Source of the DNA: CAYMSO01 sp964393185
GTDB taxonomy: Bacteria; Patescibacteriota; Dojkabacteria; J137
DNA: 64,000 bases
Direction: 5' to 3'
Assembly: GCA_964393185.1 (NCBI GenBank)
Contig: CAYMSO010000001.1
Span: 62,001 to 126,000 of the forward strand
Shown here: in pieces, positions 15,066-22,770 of the stretch
Layout: each line of letters opens with the position of its first letter
How positions within the stretch are numbered: the first letter of the stretch is position 1
The notes under the pieces: generated by a model
What the model saw: only the letters and a program-made list of their open reading frames with translations
The model's database searches: none
What the model was told of the DNA's origin: nothing
Translations under genes and position numbers: made by a program

Positions 15066-15710
15066 CTAGTCTTTAAGCTTAAAGGTCTTTACAACTTTGA
15101 CAGCTTCATCATAATTATCTTTATTGTCTTTTCCCATGTAAGTTGCATAAACTGCGTACGCTTTTTTGTCGTCTGAACTAATTATCAAATACATTGTACC
15201 TTCTGAATCATCGTTATTAGACATAGTAAACTTACATGCTTTTGCTCCATTAAGTTTGACCGATTTAGTCTCTTTTAGCTCGAATTCATCATCTCCAAAA
15301 CTATCTTCGACATCTTCTATTTCGCCACAATCTCCTGATTTTATTGCAGATCTATTTTTTTCTGCATCTTCATCATCCTCGTTAACATCACTTCCAAATA
15401 TAACTACACCTGCACCTTCTTCTGACTCAGAATCAATTCCTTCGGAAGATATAAATAGATATGAACCTTCTCCGATTTTAGACCAGTCCTCAGGATAGCC
15501 TACAGAAAAATCATCGGCTTCGTATTCTTTAAAATCACCTGGTATGTTTATTCCTTCATCTCCTGCTAAGAGTTTAGATCCAAAAAATACTGCTGCAGCT
15601 AGAGCTAATACAACTGCTACAGCTACAATTGGCATTAGCGGGTTATATTTTGGGGTAGCACTTTCTTTAGTTTCCGGCTTGGCATCGTTTGCCTTTTTAT
15701 TTTCTTCCAT
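15066..15710 (-). CDS. Membrane-anchored PsbP-like hypothetical protein
   Basis: A 214-residue protein with a short Lys/Glu-rich cytoplasmic tail, one membrane helix (PIVAVAVVLALAAAVFFGSKLLA, about 27-50) and an outer domain opening with YEADDFSVGYPEDWSKIGEGSYLFIS. The YPEDW pattern and a later KAYAVYATYMGKDN strand are typical of small lipoprotein-like PsbP/MOG1 folds. Two cysteines (SGDCGEIE and KACKFTM) could form a disulfide. No partner is evident. Confidence 0.6.
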   Translation of the reverse strand: MEENKKANDAKPETKESATPKYNPLMPIVAVAVVLALAAAVFFGSKLLAGDEGINIPGDFKEYEADDFSVGYPEDWSKIGEGSYLFISSEGIDSESEEGAGVVIFGSDVNEDDEDAEKNRSAIKSGDCGEIEDVEDSFGDDEFELKETKSVKLNGAKACKFTMSNNDDSEGTMYLIISSDDKKAYAVYATYMGKDNKDNYDEAVKVVKTFKLKD

Positions 15711-15784
15711 TAAATTATGAGTAAAAAATTAAATGTGCCTAATAAAAAATAACAGTATTTACTCAAAAATGAAAGTGGTTTGGA

Positions 15785-16459
15785 CTAATTTAGGTAATCA
15801 GTAATCTCGACTTTTTTTAAAGTTTTAGAGTATTTGTCCGCAATTCTAACAGGTTCTGGCAATTTAAATTTAGCGGTTGTAGCGATTGCAAAATCCAATG
15901 CTTGCTCATGAGTGATTAGGTGACCTGGTGATACAAAAACAGGTTTTATATTATCTTTAGTTCGTAAGGCGAATCCAATCATTTTGTCATTAAATAATAA
16001 TTCTGTAGAATTAAGTTTAGTGCTTTTAGGCATTCGATATTTACCTACCAAAGGTTTTTTGGCAATACCGATTGTTGGAATATTGAGCAGTACTCCTAAG
16101 TGGCTTGCTATTCCCATGCCGCGCGGATGAGAAATCCCATGACCATCTACCATTATCAGATCTGGCATACACTTAACTTTATTGAAAGTTTTTAAGAGAT
16201 TCGGTATCTCCCTAAAAGCTAATAGCCCAGGTATATATGGCAATTCTAAATACGAATAATCATATGCAATTTCGAGTTGTTCAAGACTAGGATATTTGAA
16301 CATTACAAAAACGGAAAAGATCTTTTGTCCAACAAGAGAACTATCGCATCCTGCAATGATTTTTACAGAATGTTTGAGTGGTTGAATTTTAACCTGTTCT
16401 TGCAGTTCGTTCTGTTTTTTTATTAACGATTTTATTAAATCCGAAGAGATTTGTTGCAT
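15785..16459 (-). CDS. nfi: Endonuclease V
   Basis: The enzyme nicks DNA near deaminated bases such as hypoxanthine. Motifs are in order: IAGCDSSLVG (first acidic metal ligand), YIPGLLAFREIP (about 83-94), LIMVDGHGISHPRGMGIASHLGVL (about 117-140, in two parts) and PTIGIAKKPLVG. Length of 224 residues is normal. The C-terminal PVFVSPGHLITHEQALDFA is also conserved in the family. It lies alone, divergent from the Rad52-like gene, so the two face a shared upstream region of about 100 bases. Confidence 0.95.
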   Translation of the reverse strand: MQQISSDLIKSLIKKQNELQEQVKIQPLKHSVKIIAGCDSSLVGQKIFSVFVMFKYPSLEQLEIAYDYSYLELPYIPGLLAFREIPNLLKTFNKVKCMPDLIMVDGHGISHPRGMGIASHLGVLLNIPTIGIAKKPLVGKYRMPKSTKLNSTELLFNDKMIGFALRTKDNIKPVFVSPGHLITHEQALDFAIATTAKFKLPEPVRIADKYSKTLKKVEITDYLN

Positions 16460-16563
16460 AGCCTATTATCTCATATTGTTTATCAGCTTTATAAATTCTT
16501 TACCTCAGCTTTAAATAACAATGATTTTGTTGATATAAAATATAATTAGTAATACAACCACAA

Positions 16564-17094
16564 ATGACAGAGGAAGATACGTACAAACGATTGAGAAAGC
16601 CATTCGATATTAAATTTATTAACTGGAAAATTAATAATTATAATACTGACAAAACTAAAGCAATGATTACTTTTTACTTAGACGCAAGGGCGGTACAACA
16701 CAGACTTAATGAAGTTCTGGGTGTTAATGGGTGGAGCTTTACTTTTACTGAACTTGAAAGAGATCAAGGTGTACATGGTAAGCTAACTATTTATATTTTG
16801 TCCAAAAATGCAGAAAGTGCAATTTCCAAAGATGATTGCGTACTACAAGAAGTGACGCGCGAAGATGTGGGGTACGCTTCCACAACAGAAAAAAGTGAAT
16901 GGTATAAAGATGCTGTTTCGGATGCCCTAAAACGTTGTGCAGTTCATTTTGGAGTAGGTCACTTTTTGTATGCTCTGCCATATTTGTGGATAGAGCTTGA
17001 TAGACCAGGGCAAAAATACTTGAATGACGTGCAAAATGATTACATACGAAATTGGCTGCAAGGCAACTTAACGAAAATGCAAAAGATTAAATAG
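16564..17094 (+). CDS. Rad52/Rad22-family single-strand annealing protein
   Basis: The 176-residue protein has the core of Rad52_Rad22/DdrA-type annealing proteins: YLDARAVQHRLNEVLGVNGW (about 39-58), a middle strand region, then EDVGYASTTEKSEWYKDAVSDALKRCAVHFGVGHFLYALP (about 100-137, given here in parts), the DALKRAA-FG signature of the family. Such proteins anneal complementary strands in phage recombination or repair. Its position beside endonuclease V and a mobile region does not decide between repair and phage origin. Confidence 0.8.
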   Translation: MTEEDTYKRLRKPFDIKFINWKINNYNTDKTKAMITFYLDARAVQHRLNEVLGVNGWSFTFTELERDQGVHGKLTIYILSKNAESAISKDDCVLQEVTREDVGYASTTEKSEWYKDAVSDALKRCAVHFGVGHFLYALPYLWIELDRPGQKYLNDVQNDYIRNWLQGNLTKMQKIK

Positions 17095-17129
17095 CTTCAG
17101 CTTCTACAAATTAGTAGACTTTAACAACT

Positions 17130-17597
17130 GTGGTAATCGGCCTCGAGAAGTTTAACCTGCTTCGCTTTTATAAATCCTATTGGGAAAAAGTTGTAGAAAA
17201 TCCAAAAACCAAAATTTGTCTTGGCGATTTTGTTTCTATGCCTTTTAGCAGTAACTCTTTTAATCGCATAGTTGGTTTATACGGCATATTTTCTTATGGG
17301 ACCCAGAGTTTAGGAGAAGATTTTGGAGTTACTTTACAGATAAAAGAATTATGTAGACTTGCTAAATCAAATGCGAAATGTAGAGTAACGTTAAATCCAT
17401 TACTGTACCAGGAGATTTACACTTCTGATTCGCTTTTTGTTGTTACGGATCCTTTAACACAAAAACACTGTACTTTACCTATATTGCGGTTTTTCAAAGA
17501 AGCCCACATTTCTTATCAACAAGTTGGCAGGATCATTAAAGAGTTTGGAGAGTTTTATCCTCCTGCCTTTGAGCTAACTTTTGAACAGGAAGATTAA
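17130..17597 (+). pseudogene. Methyltransferase-like fragment lacking its N-terminal half
   Basis: The ORF opens with GTG after an in-frame TAG at 17115. Its recognisable part, ICLGDFVSMPFSSNSFNRIVGLYGIFSY, resembles the D-x-x-x-L-P-F-x-x-x-S-F-D region of class I SAM-dependent methyltransferases, but the glycine-rich SAM-binding motif that should precede it is missing. A decayed or truncated methyltransferase gene is the best explanation, in keeping with the mobile remnants that follow. It could also be a short functional protein. Confidence 0.45.
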
Positions 17598-17638
17598 TAA
17601 ACAGGATTTAGGTAACAACATTTAAATCAATCTTCGCA

Positions 17639-17667
17639 TTGCCAAAAAGTGAATGGTTTTATATAAT
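17639..17667 (+). promoter_or_regulatory. Promoter of the tRNA-Gly locus
   Basis: -35 TTGCCA (17639-17644), 17-base spacer, -10 TATAAT (17662-17667). It now drives the truncated tRNA copy; the intact tRNA 320 bases downstream has no obvious promoter of its own, so the GIY-YIG gene appears inserted between a tRNA promoter and its tRNA. Confidence 0.75.
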
Positions 17668-17685
17668 TACAGAGATCTTTTTAAT

Positions 17686-17753
17686 GCGAGTATCGTATAG
17701 TGGTATTATCCCTGCCTTCTCTATCTGTCGATAGACAGGCAAGCAGGTGACAC
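17686..17753 (+). pseudogene. Truncated, interrupted tRNA-Gly copy
   Basis: Bases 17686-17719 are identical to the first 34 of the intact tRNA at 18005, then 20 foreign bases (17720-17739) interrupt the anticodon loop, and 17740-17753 match the next 14 bases of the tRNA. The T arm and 3' acceptor strand are missing. It cannot form a cloverleaf. Confidence 0.92.
17720..17739. repeat. 20-base palindromic insert in tRNA copy
   Basis: TCTATCTGTCGATAGACAGG contains CTGTC-GATA-GACAG and the overlapping TCTATC/GATAGA symmetry. It splits the anticodon loop of the truncated tRNA copy and is absent from the intact one, so it is a later or accompanying insertion of a short palindromic unit. Confidence 0.75.
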
Positions 17754-17761
17754 AGTTATCT

Positions 17762-18019
17762 ATGAAAATATTTGTTTACGCAATTTATGATACTTACAGT
17801 AAAGAAATTTATGTAGGTATGTCTAAAAATGTGGCGCAAAGATTGAGTGAGCATAGACAAGGCAAAAGTAAATACACTAAAAAGTTTAAGGATATTATGT
17901 TATTCTATTCTGAAGAATATTCCAGCTATGAGGAAGCTAGAAAAAGAGAGAAACAACTAAAAAATAGTTTTGGAAAGGCTTTTTTAAAATCTAAACTTAG
18001 TGATGCGAGTATCGTATAG
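17762..18019 (+). CDS. Free-standing GIY-YIG endonuclease
   Basis: The 85-residue protein is a single GIY-YIG domain: VYAIYDTYSKEIYVGMSKNVAQRLSEH carries the YAI and YVG strands and the catalytic Arg, and SSYEEARKREKQLKNS the conserved Glu helix ending in the basic KQLK region seen in UvrC-like small nucleases. ATG 17762 is preferred over a GTG inside the tRNA remnant. The last six codons (DASIV and stop) are read from the 5' end of the intact tRNA-Gly, so gene and tRNA overlap by 15 bases. Confidence 0.88.
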   Translation: MKIFVYAIYDTYSKEIYVGMSKNVAQRLSEHRQGKSKYTKKFKDIMLFYSEEYSSYEEARKREKQLKNSFGKAFLKSKLSDASIV

Positions 18020-18075
18020 TGGTATTATCCCTGCCTTCCAAGCAGGTGACACGGGTTCGAATCCCGTTACTCGCT
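18005..18075 (+). tRNA. tRNA-Gly (TCC)
   Basis: Acceptor GCGAGTA/TACTCGC, D arm ATCGTATAGTGGTATTAT, anticodon stem CCTGC/GCAGG with loop CTTCCAA (anticodon TCC), T loop GGGTTCGAATCCC and discriminator T; 71 nt, CCA not encoded. Its first bases overlap the 3' end of the GIY-YIG ORF. Confidence 0.96.
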
Positions 18076-18122
18076 TATTGATACCGTCCCAAAAATGTCA
18101 GTTGAGATACTCTCTTAAAAGT

Positions 18123-18383
18123 TTACTTAACCTTTTTCAATAGACTAACATTTTGTGCATCATACATAGCTGTGTGAGCTATTGGTGCAGTTTTGTTTAA
18201 GTGTTTAAATTTGCCTCTACAATCAGTAAATTTAGATAATCTTCTATTCATTACATACGCATTAAGCCAAAGCTCAGCTGAGTTAAATGATTCAAATCCC
18301 TTAAGAGATCTTACTCTTGCTTCTAAATGCGAATTAAAGCTTTCAATTAAGTTGTTAGTAGCCGGAGCTCTTTTATCTACCAA
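18123..18383 (-). pseudogene. C-terminal fragment of a DDE-type transposase
   Basis: The 86 residues read ATNNLIESFNSHLEARVRSL, then GFESFNSAELWLNAYVMNRR and FTDCRGKFKHLN. This is the end of a DDE transposase (the N-x-x-E-S-F-N segment holding the last catalytic Glu). The N-terminal catalytic parts are gone; the fragment abuts a VOC-gene remnant at about 18384. I cannot assign the IS family with certainty. The sequence between it and tRNA-Gly (18076-18122) may hold one IS end. Confidence 0.75.
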
Positions 18384-18412
18384 GTGTCTAATTTATCAGG
18401 GAACTTACAATT

Positions 18413-18497
18413 TTTTATAAATTTTGATCCTGCAAAAGATTTTAATGATAAAGAAAACTTAAAAACAACTTGGGATAAACTTTTGCAAGATGGAAGT
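18413..18497 (+). pseudogene. Fragment of a PhnB-type VOC gene
   Basis: This plus-strand stretch reads FINFDPAKDFNDKENLKTT then WDKLLQDG, nearly the same as the FINFDPAKDSNAKENLKTT segment of the intact gene at 22771-23685 on the other strand. Only about 28 codons remain. One end adjoins the transposase remnant and the other the 3' end of the metalloprotease-like gene. Confidence 0.88.
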
Positions 18498-18498
18498 T

Positions 18499-19233
18499 TT
18501 ATGCTTCTCTATCGCAGTTTAGCTCAGCAAGTAATTGCCCTAACAGATATGCCAGCTCATGGCTATTATCTGCGTTCTTTTCATGACTCGCAAGAGAGTA
18601 CAAACTCAATTTGATTATTTCAAAAGTAAAAATACTAAAAGTAAAACTTATTACACCTAACTCCCATGACTCATATTTTAAGCAAAGCCAACTGGCTGCT
18701 AAGTAACTCGCAATTTCTTGAAAGTAATTGACAACTTTGCTTTTTGTTAAATAGTTATCCATCTTAGATCTTTCGCTCCCCATATAGTCAAGTATATGTT
18801 GAATCTCATGAGCCATAATTCTTTCTATAGATATCTGAGAAGATTTATTACTCCCATACAAATCTATGTATAAAAGTAACTTAGGCAGTCCATTAGATAA
18901 ACATCCCTCCCTTTTTTCTACAAAAGCAGGAGACAAGCTGGTATATTTGACAGGTAAGTCGAAGATTTCTGGCAACCCTAGTTCTTTCAAAATCTTGTTT
19001 GTAAGAGGAAATAAACCCATTCCATATACCTTAACTCCAGATTCTTTGAGTTGCTCTTCTGTGAATAGTATTTCAATACTATCAATAAATTGGTGAATAT
19101 CTTCTTGAGAGAGATTCGCTGCATAAGAAGGAAGAGCCTTTGCTATAAAGCCTTTTATTGCTTGCTTAACTTTTTCTTCGTATAAATTTTCATTCTCCTC
19201 AACACTATTCTCAATTGGATTTGAATTTGACAT
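18499..19233 (-). CDS. Putative zinc metallopeptidase (HEXXH)
   Basis: A 244-residue protein of unknown family with a zincin-type motif AHEIQHILDYMGSE (about 135-148), giving His, catalytic Glu and second His. Upstream IDLYGSNKSSQISIERIM and downstream helices including WLCLKYESWELGVISFTFSIF may be a membrane-associated segment. A third ligand is not certain; HEKNADNSHELAYL near the C terminus (about 217-230) could supply it. Stop codon lies two bases from the VOC remnant, so the gene flanks the rearranged region but appears complete. Confidence 0.6.
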   Translation of the reverse strand: MSNSNPIENSVEENENLYEEKVKQAIKGFIAKALPSYAANLSQEDIHQFIDSIEILFTEEQLKESGVKVYGMGLFPLTNKILKELGLPEIFDLPVKYTSLSPAFVEKREGCLSNGLPKLLLYIDLYGSNKSSQISIERIMAHEIQHILDYMGSERSKMDNYLTKSKVVNYFQEIASYLAASWLCLKYESWELGVISFTFSIFTFEIIKLSLYSLASHEKNADNSHELAYLLGQLLAELNCDREA

Positions 19234-19610
19234 AAATAATAATACCTACTACTTAAAAATTTTTAGTAATTATAGCATTTCATGTTATAGTTTCCAACTC
19301 TTGGTAACAACAAGCAATTTCTTCTTTTTCGTTAACATTTGTAAAATGCACTTAACAGGGCTGTTTAACGCTAGATTGAAAAGAGCATAGAAAGTGTGTA
19401 AGGTAAAGGTATCTAAGCTTTTACCAACCACAAACTATGCTCCAACAAATTTTACAACAAATTCAAATTGATGGAAAAGCAGCTTTGTATGTATTTGAAC
19501 CTGATAATTATGCATTAGAATTATTTGTAAGAAATAATAAATATGTATGGGTTTGGAGGGATAAATGATGTAGAATAAATTAAACATTAACAATTATTAT
19601 ATAATTAATT
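19234..19610. other. Gap of about 380 bases with one tiny ORF
   Basis: Apart from the 43-codon ORF at 19437-19568, I see no gene, tRNA or terminator. AT-rich sequence. Confidence 0.4.
19437..19568 (+). CDS. Possible small protein, 43 aa
   Basis: ATG to TGA encodes MLQQILQQIQIDGKAALYV and continues with FEPDNYALELFVRNNKYVWV before ending in WRDK. The amphipathic and aromatic pattern looks protein-like rather than random, but there is no family resemblance and no clear ribosome site. It stands in an otherwise empty gap upstream of the gene at 19611. Confidence 0.35.
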   Translation: MLQQILQQIQIDGKAALYVFEPDNYALELFVRNNKYVWVWRDK

Positions 19611-20474
19611 ATGTCGAACGAAGATTTGCTAGACTCTAGCATGCAAAATCTTGATTTACAGAAAATAGTTGATTATAACCTGCATGTGGTTAGCTCTGTA
19701 TTGCGGTACGGAATTCGAGGTGGCGCAGATATGAGAAATGAAGATGGAGTAATTACAAGTGTATCAGGTGTAATGCGCAACGAAATCTCGTGTGTTGTTT
19801 TACCCACTGAAAGTGATATTAAAGAAGCATATGACGGATTAGTTAAAGTAGCAAATATTGCTACAGGGTACCTTCCCAAAGATGATCCAACAATCACAGG
19901 TGTTTTAAAAGACATAGTGCTAAAAGGTAATGCCGCAGGACTCCTCCCGGTAGCAACTGAAAGACCGTGGGAACGCTTTGATCAAGAAAGATATTATCAC
20001 ACTATAGAAGTATGGGAAGATAGATTAGCAGCCAATTTTATTGTGGCAATAAGTTTAAACTCAGTAAAACCTGATCCGAATTTGATGCAACTGAATTATT
20101 TTGAAGGTAGATTTCTTGCTCCATTTGAACCTGAAGATTTTGCGCACATTTTTGTTCCAAACCAACTATTACCTTTATTTGAAGGAGCAGATCCTAGAAT
20201 TGTGACGTCCGTTGCGAAAGAAAAACAAATGCTAGAAATGTATTTTTGCGATAGTCCTGATGAAAGCAAAAAGAGAGATACGAGAATCTTTAATGTACCT
20301 GATTATGTAAATGCTATCTATAAATTTATTACAAATTCTCCAGGGAGATATGTTCTCCACCTTGTAAGATTAGCATGCGCTAGTGATCTTGTGTATATAA
20401 AAGATGTACAAAGAAATTCAGATCCCTTAACTTCTGATGAGTTGGCAAGGCTTGGAAGAAGATCTGGATCTTAA
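19611..20474 (+). CDS. Hypothetical protein, 287 aa
   Basis: Not recognised. The protein is soluble with segments SSVLRYGIRGGADMRNEDGV, VMRNEISCVVLP and ERPWERFDQERYYHTIEVWE. The last third contains DYVNAIYKFITNSPGRYVLHLVRLA. No transmembrane helix, signal peptide or cysteine cluster. It heads a short run of plus-strand accessory genes, including a nuclease and a nucleotidyltransferase-like protein. Confidence 0.6.
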   Translation: MSNEDLLDSSMQNLDLQKIVDYNLHVVSSVLRYGIRGGADMRNEDGVITSVSGVMRNEISCVVLPTESDIKEAYDGLVKVANIATGYLPKDDPTITGVLKDIVLKGNAAGLLPVATERPWERFDQERYYHTIEVWEDRLAANFIVAISLNSVKPDPNLMQLNYFEGRFLAPFEPEDFAHIFVPNQLLPLFEGADPRIVTSVAKEKQMLEMYFCDSPDESKKRDTRIFNVPDYVNAIYKFITNSPGRYVLHLVRLACASDLVYIKDVQRNSDPLTSDELARLGRRSGS

Positions 20475-20557
20475 GATTCCCACTAGCATCTCTGACTCAC
20501 TAGCATTGAACTATTCGAAGTGGGATAATCAATCAACAGTTCAATCTTAAAAAGGAC

Positions 20558-21319
20558 ATGAATAATCTAAAAATAATTTCTTGGAATATTGCGGGGGGTT
20601 ATCCCACTGCCTCACTTAAACACTTTGATTATGAGCCTGAAAATATTGGTTACTTTGCAGAACAGATAAAGCATATTAGTCCTGATATTGTTTGTCTACA
20701 AGAATCGCACACCTCTCTTGATGGAAAACGCAGCATTGCCCATGAACTAGGTATCATGCTAAATATGCCCTTCATTCTAAATTCACCTGCTAGCCCTTCG
20801 CATATCAATTCGGCTTATCAATTAGGGACTGCTATAATATCTAAAAATGAGTTTATAAATTCAAAAGTTCATTGGTATCCCGACCCACAGATGGAATTAT
20901 TTTTTACTGATGGAAGAAAAGCGATAACTCATCGAAAAAATTTGCAAACGATCAAAATAGGTGATTACTATATTGCCAACCATCAACTCCTTCCTATTTC
21001 TCTCTTTGGATATAAGTACAATGATGGAAGTAATGGTAGTAAATTTGCTAAGCAAATAGATTTAACAATGAAGATTATAGCAACACCTATTATTTGGTGT
21101 GGTGATTTTAACTTTAATAATCCTAAATCTATTTATACAACTATCCAGGAATTGGAGCTAAGCGAAGCTCTTCCAGATGAACCCACTAGACCAACTGATG
21201 GAAGTAAAAAAACTCCTGACCACATATATTACTCAAAAGAATTTAGTTTAATACAATCAGGAATTATAAAAACCAAATCAGATCACTATTTATGTTACGC
21301 TGAATTTAGTTATAATTAA
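20558..21319 (+). CDS. Endonuclease/exonuclease/phosphatase-family protein
   Basis: The 253-residue protein carries the EEP superfamily motifs: KIISWNIAGG at the N terminus (Asn), DIVCLQESH (about 44-52, metal-binding Glu), WCGDFNFNNP (about 184-193, Asp and Asn) and KSDHYLCYAEF at the C terminus (Asp-His). The family includes DNA repair nucleases and phosphodiesterases; substrate is unknown. No signal peptide, so it acts in the cytoplasm. Confidence 0.88.
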   Translation: MNNLKIISWNIAGGYPTASLKHFDYEPENIGYFAEQIKHISPDIVCLQESHTSLDGKRSIAHELGIMLNMPFILNSPASPSHINSAYQLGTAIISKNEFINSKVHWYPDPQMELFFTDGRKAITHRKNLQTIKIGDYYIANHQLLPISLFGYKYNDGSNGSKFAKQIDLTMKIIATPIIWCGDFNFNNPKSIYTTIQELELSEALPDEPTRPTDGSKKTPDHIYYSKEFSLIQSGIIKTKSDHYLCYAEFSYN

Positions 21320-21371
21320 GATTAATAAGGTCAAAGCAAGTAAATATACAGAATGTTCTAAATGTTAACAG

Positions 21372-22016
21372 ATGGAAGAATTAATAAATACATTTAAATC
21401 ACCGTCTAATCAAGATCAGATAATGGAGCAGAAAAGACTCTCATTTAACGAGTGTATTAAGCAAAATTTAATAGTAACAGGAAGTGTAGCATTGTATTTA
21501 CAAATGGGTTTAGGTCTTGATACAGTATTAAGTTTAGCTAGCGATGTCGATATATACGCAAAATTTGGAAGCTATAAAAGCAATAATAAACTTGTAAGAC
21601 TAGATGCCAATGACAAAGGTTTACCCAAAGGCTTTTTAGATAGAGTTACTACAATGCAATTAAAAGAAGGTTCTATCAGAATGATTAACATTAGTGATAT
21701 TTTATGGAGTATGGTTCATGTACTAGATTCTGCGCTATTAGATAGTTCAAACATACCTTTTTATACTTTAGATTGGATAGAAAGTATGAAACGAAAATTC
21801 ACTAACTCCTTAAACGCTGTAGAATATCTGATTCAGCAAGATCAAGCAGATAAGCCTACTTACCTAAAGCATATAGAGAAATTACAAGAAGTTCTGATTG
21901 TCTTATCAGATAAATCAAATTACACAGATTCTGCGTGGAATGAACTAGAATTTAACGGTTACCAAGCTTGGATTAAGAATTGTAGATGCAAGATCGATTT
22001 AGTCTTAAATATTTAA
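21372..22016 (+). CDS. Nucleotidyltransferase-fold-like protein
   Basis: The segment IVTGSVALYLQMG ... LASDVDIYAKFG (about 34-65) resembles the G-S and D-x-D motif of polymerase-beta-type nucleotidyltransferases, as in AbiEii-like proteins. The rest (SILWSM-type helices and YTLDWIESMKRKFTNSL) would be a helical partner region. No antitoxin-like partner gene is adjacent. The identification rests on this short motif, so it is tentative. Confidence 0.45.
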   Translation: MEELINTFKSPSNQDQIMEQKRLSFNECIKQNLIVTGSVALYLQMGLGLDTVLSLASDVDIYAKFGSYKSNNKLVRLDANDKGLPKGFLDRVTTMQLKEGSIRMINISDILWSMVHVLDSALLDSSNIPFYTLDWIESMKRKFTNSLNAVEYLIQQDQADKPTYLKHIEKLQEVLIVLSDKSNYTDSAWNELEFNGYQAWIKNCRCKIDLVLNI

Positions 22017-22063
22017 TTTTGTAAGCTGTCGGATCGATGAAGTTTAATAATGCACTTTATTCT

Positions 22064-22696
22064 TTAAGAAAACACAAAATGTGCTTCCATTAAAGTTACT
22101 GTTGGATCAAAGTCAACTGCTTCGTATACTTTGCCATTCAACAAAATAAGTTTACTTATACATACTCTTGAATTCAGAACTTGCAAAATAGAAGATTTAA
22201 TTTCTGCTAATTTACCAGGATTTAAGAACATGCATCTTTGTCTATGTCGTTCCCATGCATTAGCATAAGCTTGTTCTCCAGTTTCTATTTTGTTAAACGT
22301 CTCTACACTAACTCTATCTTTAAGCATAGCCCTTGTTTTATTGGCATTATCTGCAATTCTTTGAAATGTTTCTTCAAGTAAATCCTGTCTTAGGTTTAGA
22401 TTACCCAACGATACGTTCAGGATCACTTTTGATTTACCTGCATATACCTGATCTTCAAAATCAATAAGCTCTTGAATTTCGGTTGCAAACTTTGATGTAC
22501 CTCTACCATTATATTGAAATGAAATGAAAGGGGGGAATCCTATATGTAAACCAAGTTGATTTGCTCTAATGTATTCAGGAATAGTTTGTTTATCAACCCG
22601 TAAATCGCTTTCTAAAAAAGTAGTAAATGCATGTGCATTGAATAGATGCTCTGGATACAAAATATCGTCTATTGAAAAATCATCTAGATCGGACAT
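22064..22696 (-). CDS. Hypothetical protein, 210 aa
   Basis: Not recognised. A soluble alpha/beta protein beginning MSDLDDFSIDDILYPEHLF with a central helical stretch (DLLEETFQRIADNANKTRAM) and a beta-rich end. It has no motif that I know. It is transcribed toward the nucleotidyltransferase-like gene, and the VOC gene follows upstream on the same strand. Confidence 0.55.
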   Translation of the reverse strand: MSDLDDFSIDDILYPEHLFNAHAFTTFLESDLRVDKQTIPEYIRANQLGLHIGFPPFISFQYNGRGTSKFATEIQELIDFEDQVYAGKSKVILNVSLGNLNLRQDLLEETFQRIADNANKTRAMLKDRVSVETFNKIETGEQAYANAWERHRQRCMFLNPGKLAEIKSSILQVLNSRVCISKLILLNGKVYEAVDFDPTVTLMEAHFVFS

Positions 22697-22770
22697 ATTT
22701 ATTACTTAAAACTAATCTATAAAATAGTTAAAACTAGCTTAACTTTATTAAAACTTATAATTTACACTCT

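Larger units (their letters stand above)
17686..18075 (+). mobile_element. GIY-YIG insertion bounded by a 5' tRNA-Gly duplication
   Basis: The direct repeat of the 5' part of tRNA-Gly (17686-17753 without its insert, and 18005-18052) brackets a free-standing GIY-YIG nuclease gene. The downstream tRNA is intact. This looks like a homing-type gene that entered the tRNA gene and regenerated it by bringing or copying its 5' segment. Unlike integrases, which duplicate the 3' end of tRNA genes, the copy here is of the 5' end. Confidence 0.65.
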
